From Aphrocallistes beatrix (taxonomy: Eukaryota; Porifera; Hexactinellida; Sceptrulophora; Aphrocallistidae): a stretch of 64,000 nt of DNA. The stretch is taken from the NCBI GenBank assembly GCA_963281255.1, contig OY725491.1, positions 2,852,001 to 2,916,000 on the forward strand, read 5' to 3'. A model generated the notes under the pieces. That model saw nothing but the letters and a program-made list of their open reading frames with translations. It had not been told where the DNA came from and did not search any database. Shown here piece by piece: positions 57,547-64,000 of this stretch. Positions within the stretch are counted from its first letter, which is position 1; every line of letters starts with the position of its first letter. The translations under genes were made by a program, and so were the position numbers.

Positions 57547-58041
57547 CTGTAACGAATTGATTGAAGAAACTGCCGGTCATAGAAAGCTAATTTTTGGCAT
57601 GTGGGAGTATTTTGGCTATGGCTCCAGTAAGTTCTGAGCTCAGAGCAAAATGTCGACTCACCATGGAATTATGACGTCATTGTCACATTTTTAAAAGTTA
57701 AGCAACACAGTTATTCGGGCATAACTCAGCCATTATAGGAGATAGAAGGCTGAAATTTTAAAAGAATCTGTATACTAACATGTCTCACATATGATGCGAC
57801 TATCATAAAAAAATGATGACTCATCACTTTGTTATGACGTCATCATTACGCATCAAAAATTTTGAAATTCACAAATTTGGTGATTTTTCGAGTGATATCG
57901 ATTAGCACAGTAGAATAGACATATTTAGAGATGTATCTCCCTTATAATTAACCAATGTGACTCCAGGCGACCGAAGGGAGCCTCCGGCGGACACGAAGTG
58001 TTCGCCAGCCGCGCAGCGCAAGCAAGCGCGAAGCGCGCTTG
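57480..58041 (+). mobile_element. H1 Helitron-like element, best copy
   Basis: 562 bp. Starts TCCTTACTATTAAAACTCGA after A, then (TA)n, CTGTAACGAATTGATTGAAG, a non-coding body with palindromic TGACGTCA sites, and ends with a three-hairpin module at 57957-58041: AGGC..GCCT, GGCGGACAC-GAA-GTGTTCGCC and AAGCGCG-AAG-CGCGCTT, last base G, then T. The TC start, A/T target and terminal hairpin fit Helitrons; the terminal CTTG differs from the usual CTRR. Confidence 0.75.
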
Positions 58042-59639
58042 TACACATATATAGGGCATTCCAAAAGTTCTCGTCCCAAATCTGTATCTCAAATGAGATT
58101 GAAAATAAGATATTTTCAATTTGTCCATTGTATTCCTGAAGGGATCAGCTTCCAAATTGTATATTGGTTTATTTTAAGAGGACAATTATTGTAGTTCCTT
58201 TATTAGATTTTTATGCATCGGTTTAGGGAAGCGTCGAAAAGTTGGAATCTTCCCATTGAAAATGGCTTAAAACTAAATTTGGAGAATAAAAGTTGTGAAA
58301 ATCGTAGAATAAGGTCATTAAAAGGTGAAATAATTAAGAACCAATGTGAAAAAGTAAACGGGAGGTGATTAATGCTTTTTGAAATGGTTCTACCGACAAA
58401 CCACTTGAAAAATTTGATATCAATCGGATTAAATAAATAGAGTCACATCATGGCGTTAATTTTCTTGACATTTCGACCATATATAACCCAGCAGACATTG
58501 CATCTCGCAGAATTAAATATACTGAACCATTTCGGCTCCACCTAACTATTATTTTGTCACGAGTTCTGCTAATTACAGTGCAAACTTAGAAGTGTATCGA
58601 AAAATGAACACTTAAATCGCTTAGAAAAAAAAAGATTTTCTAAATACTTGTGTATGAAATTTAAGTAAGTATAAAGAACAAAAAGTCTGTAGATTGCTTT
58701 ATTGTTTTCCAAAAAATACATCTACAATCAACATCTGCTATCGCGATGAATATGAATTTCCCCTCGTTTTATTTTTCGATTTACATTGAAAGGACTTTCG
58801 CTATGTCGAACGCCTATCGATTAATCTGAAAAATTATGGCCTTTAACTCGAATTTTTACTATTTTATATTCATTTTAATAAAAGAAATTAACCACTGCCC
58901 TCAATTATTTCTAACCCTGCCGTAATCCTAGTCCGACCTTAAAATCCGAACTGACCGCTTGAACATCTGGCCCCCCACCAGCAACTATGGATTATATAGG
59001 TTGCATCATTTTCATCCCACGCCGACATTATTCAAAATTTCTTTCAGTAATATATATATTTGTGCTTTTTCTTACTGCTGCTAATGATTAATTATTTAGC
59101 TACTGTTAACTATCTCTGTAAAATGTCACTGAAGTTACTTTGACCTACAAAGAATAACGTGCATGGGGCTTGCATTTCCATCACAGTCTCAAAAATTAAC
59201 AACTTTGACCTTTATGAATACATGACACGAGCCATAGCCCAGGGAAAATGAAAAATTCTCTTCACAAATTTTCCATGAGTTTTTGCAAACTAAGGCATTG
59301 TCAAGCTGCTTCTTAACTTGGACTTTTTCTCAATGTGTTGTTTCAATTTAATGTTATGCACTTGTAAACCTTCCTATAAGAATGTATCAATTTTTATTAT
59401 TTTCAAAATGACAAATAACAAATGCTCTTCCATTGCCATGGCTTTTCCTTCAGCCTGTACATATTCGTTTTTCTGCAGCAACACGTACAATTATCCCCAA
59501 GTTTCTCAAGGATAAGTATGATGTTCTCAAAGACATCAATAAAGGTTCATCAAATGAGAGTATTACAAAAATATAAGACCCCGTAAGACACTTTCTACTT
59601 GAGTAAAGAACAAACAGAGGATTATAAGTGTTTTGAATG
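58042..59639. other. Gene-free AT-rich region
   Basis: GGGCATTCCAAAAGTTCTCG at 58054 resembles a single Tc1/mariner tip. 59318-59515 is open but without family likeness. Nothing else. Confidence 0.4.
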
Positions 59640-59975
59640 GCGGAAATAATCATAAATGCAAGAAATTACGAGCAGTTATCAATGGAAAAAATGGATGAAG
59701 CTATATTTAATTGGTTTTAGCTGCAAGAGGACAGAATGTACTGATTGAAGGTGTTGTTTTTGATGTAAATACATTGGAATATGCTGAAGAGATTGGGTCA
59801 GGATATTTTTTAGCATCTGATGGTGGGAAGAGATACATCGGTTTAATAATGATATCGGGAGAAGCTAAGTCTGTGATTGCTGGAATAGTCGAAACATGGG
59901 ATGGTGACATCATTGCCAACCCAACAGGGTGTAACAAAGGTGTCGCTTCGATTACCATACATCTCTTAAGGATAT
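59640..59975 (+). pseudogene. pogo/CENP-B-type transposase N-terminal remnant
   Basis: Across one shift: MEKMDEAIFNW then VLAARGQNVLIEGVVFDVNT, LEYAEEIGSGYFLASDGG, then ISGEAKSV. This follows the CENP-B/Tigger DNA-binding pattern (ld.al..Wf...r..g.pisg..l...A..fae.l....F.aS.GWl..F......i.GEa.sV). The downstream DDE part is not recognisable. A TTG at 59711 opens the longer frame, but a eukaryotic start there is unlikely. Confidence 0.5.
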
Positions 59976-60224
59976 AACTAAATATTAATGGCATTCATTT
60001 GGTTAAGCAGCTTTCATCCATTTACGATACAATTTTAAATCAGGCTGTTTGTTACTAATTTTTCTAAAATATCGGGAGTTATTTCTTACCATGCTAATTT
60101 GAGGTTTACAATTAACTGGCTCGATTTGTCTTCTGCCTTTTTCATTAATCTATTCTTTAAAAATGTCCGAATTTTCAATTGGTTTAAGTTTAGTTTACAA
60201 GTCTTCGCTAAATTTTCAATCCTA
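59976..60224. other. Spacer between pogo and Tc1 remnants
   Basis: Nothing recognised. Confidence 0.4.
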
Positions 60225-60850
60225 TAATTTAGCGAATTTACATCTGTAGCTCAGATAATGCATGATGTAACATGTGTCCCTGAAATGAATTTTCGGTGAA
60301 ATTTCACTGACAGAATGAATGAAACATCGTTGGTTGTAAACTCGATCGTTATGCAGATTGGTATTTGTATACTTTTCAGAGGAAGACTCACCCGAACAAA
60401 GAATTATTTTTAATCTTCCACCGTGCAATCCTGATGTTTCTTGGCAAAATTCAGTCGATCTTCGAGGTTATTTCCTGAGAAAAGTTGTGTTTTTGACCTT
60501 TTAAATGCTGACACACAGATATAATTCTTCAAATAGCGATAAACAGTCGTTTGGGGGCTGGCGCAGTATTTGTACTCGATCGCATTGCAATCGTTCTAGT
60601 TTATTGCCTTCTTTTGTCTCAAGATTTTGATATTCTATTTTTTTGTTTCTATTCAATATCGGCAGCCTGTCAAAACGTACCCTTGTCTCCACTTTTTCTA
60701 CTTAAACGTAATCCACCAGCTCTTAACAAACGTCACTGAAACATCTAGATCATGAACAACCTTTTCTTGTGAAATACCGCACCTTGACATCCCTATTGCT
60801 TCAGAACGAACCTATATTTCGTGTTCGCAGACATCCTTTTACTAGAAAAT
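60225..60850 (-). pseudogene. Tc1/Tc3-like transposase remnant
   Basis: Minus strand, frame-hopping: RSEAIGMSRCGISQEKVVHD (first HTH), TTVYRYLKNYICVSAFKRSK (second HTH), LEDRLNFAKKHQDCTVED, then SGESSSEKYTNTN and NDRVYNQRCFIHSVSEISPK. This follows the Tc1 order (..FSDEs.F......N..vy). The first catalytic Asp (FSDES) is mutated to SGESS, and the later catalytic blocks are absent, so it is truncated and dead. Different lineage from the elements at 28186 and 36771. Confidence 0.55.
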
Positions 60851-60942
60851 GAATTTACAAAAGCTATCTAGATAAATAAAAGATATGTATTTTAATTCAA
60901 GGTCTAATAGAGATAAGTTGTAAATAATCAAGTTGATCTGAC

Positions 60943-61938
60943 CATAGCCTACTCTAATAATGCCTCACAGTAGACTGAAAATTATGGACTAGGGATGAAA
61001 TACTAGTAGCCGAATTGATTAATACATGATTAACCAAGAATCACTAACCATACAGAATAGGTATTAAGAATATATTACCAGCATATATAAACATGGCATC
61101 AAAGTACATATATTCGTTGTCAAAATTTCGATTAGTCATCATATCATTGCGCAACAAGTCATTCTAAGGAAATTTTAAGTGATTTTCTAAACTATTTCGA
61201 CCCTATTTCTAATTGGTATTAAGATGTAATTTTTATGTAGAACCAAGATTATTAATACGAGTTAATTTGAAAAATTTAGAATTTTACGATGGAATGTTGT
61301 TACATTTCTGCGTTGCTATGGTAAAGCATTTAGGTCAGTTTGGGCCATTTCGTGCAAACTGAATAAGTAGAACTTCAAATTTGATCGTGTTTGAGAGGCA
61401 ATGGACTACTTTCTATTAGGTGATAATACAACTAGAACTTCAAAATTCAACGAGTTTTGAGTTATGTTTCGATTTTAAGAATGTGACCAAAACACTAAAT
61501 TGTCGCATAACTCTATATTCTGTGAATTTTGAAGTTTAATTTGTATTATCACCTAATAGGAAGTAGCCAATTGGCTCAAACTCATAATACTTTACCATAG
61601 CAACGCAGGAATGTTGAAACATTCCATTGAAAAATTCTAAATTTTTCAAATCAATCCCTACTAATCTTAGTTCTACGCAAAAATTCAACCATTTAAAGTA
61701 GGCTTATTACAGCTTTAGAAAATTGCCAAAATCGTGCTACCTCGTAATAATATGATGACTAATCCAAATTTTGACAACGGATATATGCACTTTGATGCTA
61801 TGTTTATATATGCAAGTAATACATTCCTAATGCCTATCCTACATGGTTAGCGATTTTAGGCTAATCGTGTATTAATCCATTCGACTATTTCTGCATCCTT
61901 GGTTATTTTACCGTGAGGCATTATTAGAGTAGGTTATG
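60943..61938. mobile_element. Foldback element with 7-bp target duplication, diverged copy
   Basis: 996 bp in two inverted arms. Tips CATAGCCTACTCTAATAATG and, from the right, CATAACCTACTCTAATAATG. Flanks atctgac (60936-60942) and atctggc (61939-61945), a 7-bp duplication with one change. Same block order as 49429-50475 but more diverged. Non-coding. Confidence 0.8.
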
Positions 61939-61971
61939 ATCTGGCATATATTTAAATAATGGATTATTAGC

Positions 61972-62241
61972 GTGAGACAACCCTTTGTTAAACCCTGTAT
62001 TATCAAACTACCATTTGGAAAATACAAATGGTTATTTGATGGTACAAACGAGGTTTGTTCTATGAATAAGAGACTCCACTTAAAATATGAGAAATGTTTT
62101 GAGGGAAAACTCAACAAAGTACATGTAAATCTAAGAAGTCACGGTGTTTTGCTGGAGTTCAGAACTTACCTTGCCGTTACCGAGAACAAGGAAAGATCTA
62201 GATACATGTTTGCGATTACTTCAAGCATTCCCGGCTTATAA
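61972..62241 (+). CDS. Open frame of unknown identity
   Basis: About 90 codons to TAA at 62239-62241. The front is GTG, and the first ATG (62062) leaves 60 codons. Mixed composition (KLPFGKYKWLFDGTNEVCSM, GVLLEFRTYLAVTENKERSR), no family recognised. It starts 30 bp after the foldback flank and may be an exon or chance. Confidence 0.2.
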   Translation: MRQPFVKPCIIKLPFGKYKWLFDGTNEVCSMNKRLHLKYEKCFEGKLNKVHVNLRSHGVLLEFRTYLAVTENKERSRYMFAITSSIPGL

Positions 62242-62449
62242 CCTTAGTCCTGTCAAATCAGAAAATCACACAATGAATGTGCCAGCTTTCAATCAAGTCT
62301 TAACCAATTACAAATTTCAGAACTGAGATTACAAAATAAAATCTTGTATTTCTGATGAAAATATTCATCTACTCTATGGCACCTGTCACTTGATCAAAAC
62401 ATTTAAAATTGTCTAGGTGCCGATAATTATTTTGATACTCAACCTCATT

Positions 62450-62600
62450 TACACAACTAGACTTCTATGTCTGGTTGGGCACGAATATAATCATTCTCAC
62501 CCACCAATTCTTTTTTGTATTATAGTAGTCCATTATGGGTAAACACTCAAATTTCCGGGTGGGCAAATTCCACCCAAAATTAGTCTAGTTGCGCCTATGT
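62450..62600. mobile_element. Small hAT-like MITE
   Basis: CACAACTAGACT on the left is mirrored by AGTCTAGTTGCG on the right, with mirrored GGTTGGG / GGGTGGGC blocks inside. Ends approximate. Confidence 0.4.
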
Positions 62601-62950
62601 TCCACCCTCTGTAAATCTTTATATTTTCCTTTTAAGCAGAATTTATTCTGTGGTCCCATCTTCATTCAATTCATTAAAGAGATTTACTCTTATCTGCACG
62701 CATCCGTGCTTCATATATGGAAGTGATCAGATCAAAGTCATTAATTAACATATTATATTATAAATTATATTAATAATTATTAATACAAATATAAATTTCT
62801 AAAATGATGTATTAACATCTCTTCGTTTTCAATTCAAACCCAGTACAATTCATCTGTCAACGACTTCGCAAGTAACATGCTCATAAGAGATTGCAATCAT
62901 TACAGCTAACATTTGATTCATAGCAAGTAGTTGCTTATTATAACAAGTGG

Positions 62951-63129
62951 ACAAAATTGACAAATTTGGTGATTTTTTGTGCGATATCGATTATAGCAGT
63001 AGGACAGACGTATCTAGAGATGTTATCACCCTAATAATTAATCCTTGTGACCCCAGGCGCACGAAGTGCGTCTCCGGCGGACACAAAGTGTTCGCCAGCC
63101 CTGCAGCTCAAGCAAGCGAAGCGCACTTG
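62951..63129 (+). mobile_element. H1 Helitron-like element, 3' end only
   Basis: AAATTGACAAATTTGGTGAT through the three-hairpin module (63047-63129), ending CGCACTTG before T. The 5' part is absent; preceding sequence from 62947 upstream is unrelated. Confidence 0.65.
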
Positions 63130-64000
63130 TATACTATTATGGATGATATTTTTGAAACAAGATATGAAGTTAATCACTTTTGTAACAACTCACACTGTAC
63201 CACAACTCTTATTTCAATTCGAATTTACTCAAGAATTCCATGAAATACTACGGTTTAATTAATAATTAACACGATTGATAGCATACAACTAGTGCATAAA
63301 TTCAATTAACAAAAAAACAGTCGAGTGAACTCCAATCTTATGAGAAAATACAATGACACACCGGGTATACTCCATTATCGATATATTCATATTTATGACG
63401 ATTAGAGTTAGCAATGAACATATATCTCGATTAGAATGCATTTAGTATACCTAAAAGAAGCGAAAAATCAAGGAGTTACAAAAAATTCAAGACGGTCATT
63501 TTCGTCCAAAGGTTCCCGGACGCGTCCGGACGTTAGGTGTCATATCTAAAGAATTCCCACCGTTGGAAAGCTTTTATACAGTAATATTAATTTACTTAGG
63601 TATATATAATATATTTATGGTAATAACTTTTGCGCGCAATAATTTCGAGTATTTTGATCAAAAATCATTCTGTGCTTGTGGATGGTAAATCAACTGATGA
63701 ATCAATGTGATTCCTCAATTGCGGAGCACTAATGGTTAATTTTAATAACATTAAGTTAGATTCGTTAGAGTTTCTGTCCTTCCACTGACATTTTTTTGAA
63801 TTACTATCTTTCCCCCCTATCGAGAATAACACAATGGAAAACTTAGTCATGATTCAGAGAAATTAATGATCTATTTTATTCAATGTTTTGTAGCAAAGAC
63901 TTTAACTGCCGCTTTAGATTACACAATGCAAAACTTGAGCACTATTGTCCATTATTTGGACTCCAACCGAATTGCCATTTTTTTTTCATTTAAAATTAGA
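63130..64000. other. Gene-free AT-rich end of window
   Basis: A short GC patch (CCCGGACGCGTCCGGACG) at 63518-63535 is palindromic. No coding motif. Confidence 0.4.

Noticed and set aside
57957..58139. Recurrent MTPG..PPADTKC..AAQRKQA peptide from several places
   Set aside because: Translation of the three-hairpin module, which appears in either orientation and different contexts; it is structural DNA, not a conserved protein.
59711..59977. Independent 88-residue gene
   Set aside because: No ATG; the sequence continues a CENP-B-like pattern begun in the previous frame, so it is part of a pogo remnant.

Overview
This window reads as an AT-rich eukaryotic, probably invertebrate-animal (arthropod-like), repeat-dense stretch. 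The organism is an inference from the transposon types (Helitron, Tc1/mariner, pogo, hAT, MULE-like, P/THAP-like, Ginger), the short GT-AG introns and a tRNA-derived SINE. I see no convincing single-copy host gene, no rRNA or tRNA gene, no CRISPR array and no operon. Nearly every coding trace belongs to a mobile element, most of them broken.

Layout. 1-690 is a decayed Helitron fragment. 1000-5629 is a near-complete Ginger-type DNA transposon: terminal inverted repeats of about 315 bp starting TGT, a multi-exon integrase-like transposase with H2C2, DD35E and GPY motifs, and a C-terminal protease-like region. 6000-10000 holds nested copies of a non-coding family flanked by TTAA, plus a second Helitron Rep scrap. 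10000-20400 carries a Helitron-like non-autonomous element, mariner, hAT and MULE-like pseudogenes, a pogo-type MITE and foldback repeats. 22700-24017 is a composite Helitron-like element. 27160-28110 is a P/THAP-like transposase remnant, 28186-29521 an intact Tc1 element, and 29895-30350 a FLYWCH/RING remnant. 31900-33430 is a nested pogo-type palindrome whose centre has expanded into about 58 copies of a 15-bp unit. 33900-38960 is packed with MITEs and two dead Tc1 elements. 40211-44105 is a large broken Helitron (zinc-finger N-terminus, HUH and YxxxY motifs, no helicase) interrupted by a 554-bp Helitron-like insertion. 46272-48362 is a truncated hAT element with a TTF-type zinc finger. 49429-50475 and 60943-61938 are foldback elements with 7-bp target duplications. 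52122-58041 has Helitron-like elements carrying a SINE and a mariner fragment. 59640-60850 has pogo and Tc1 remnants.

The clearest system-level signal is a set of Helitron-like non-autonomous elements (two related 5' ends, called H1 and H2 here). They share a GC-rich 3' module of about 85 bp made of three hairpins and sit between A and T with no target duplication. One lies inside the Helitron pseudogene. Another carries a mariner 3' part that also lies beside the Helitron's 5' coding end. All family assignments come from motif reading, not from database searches.
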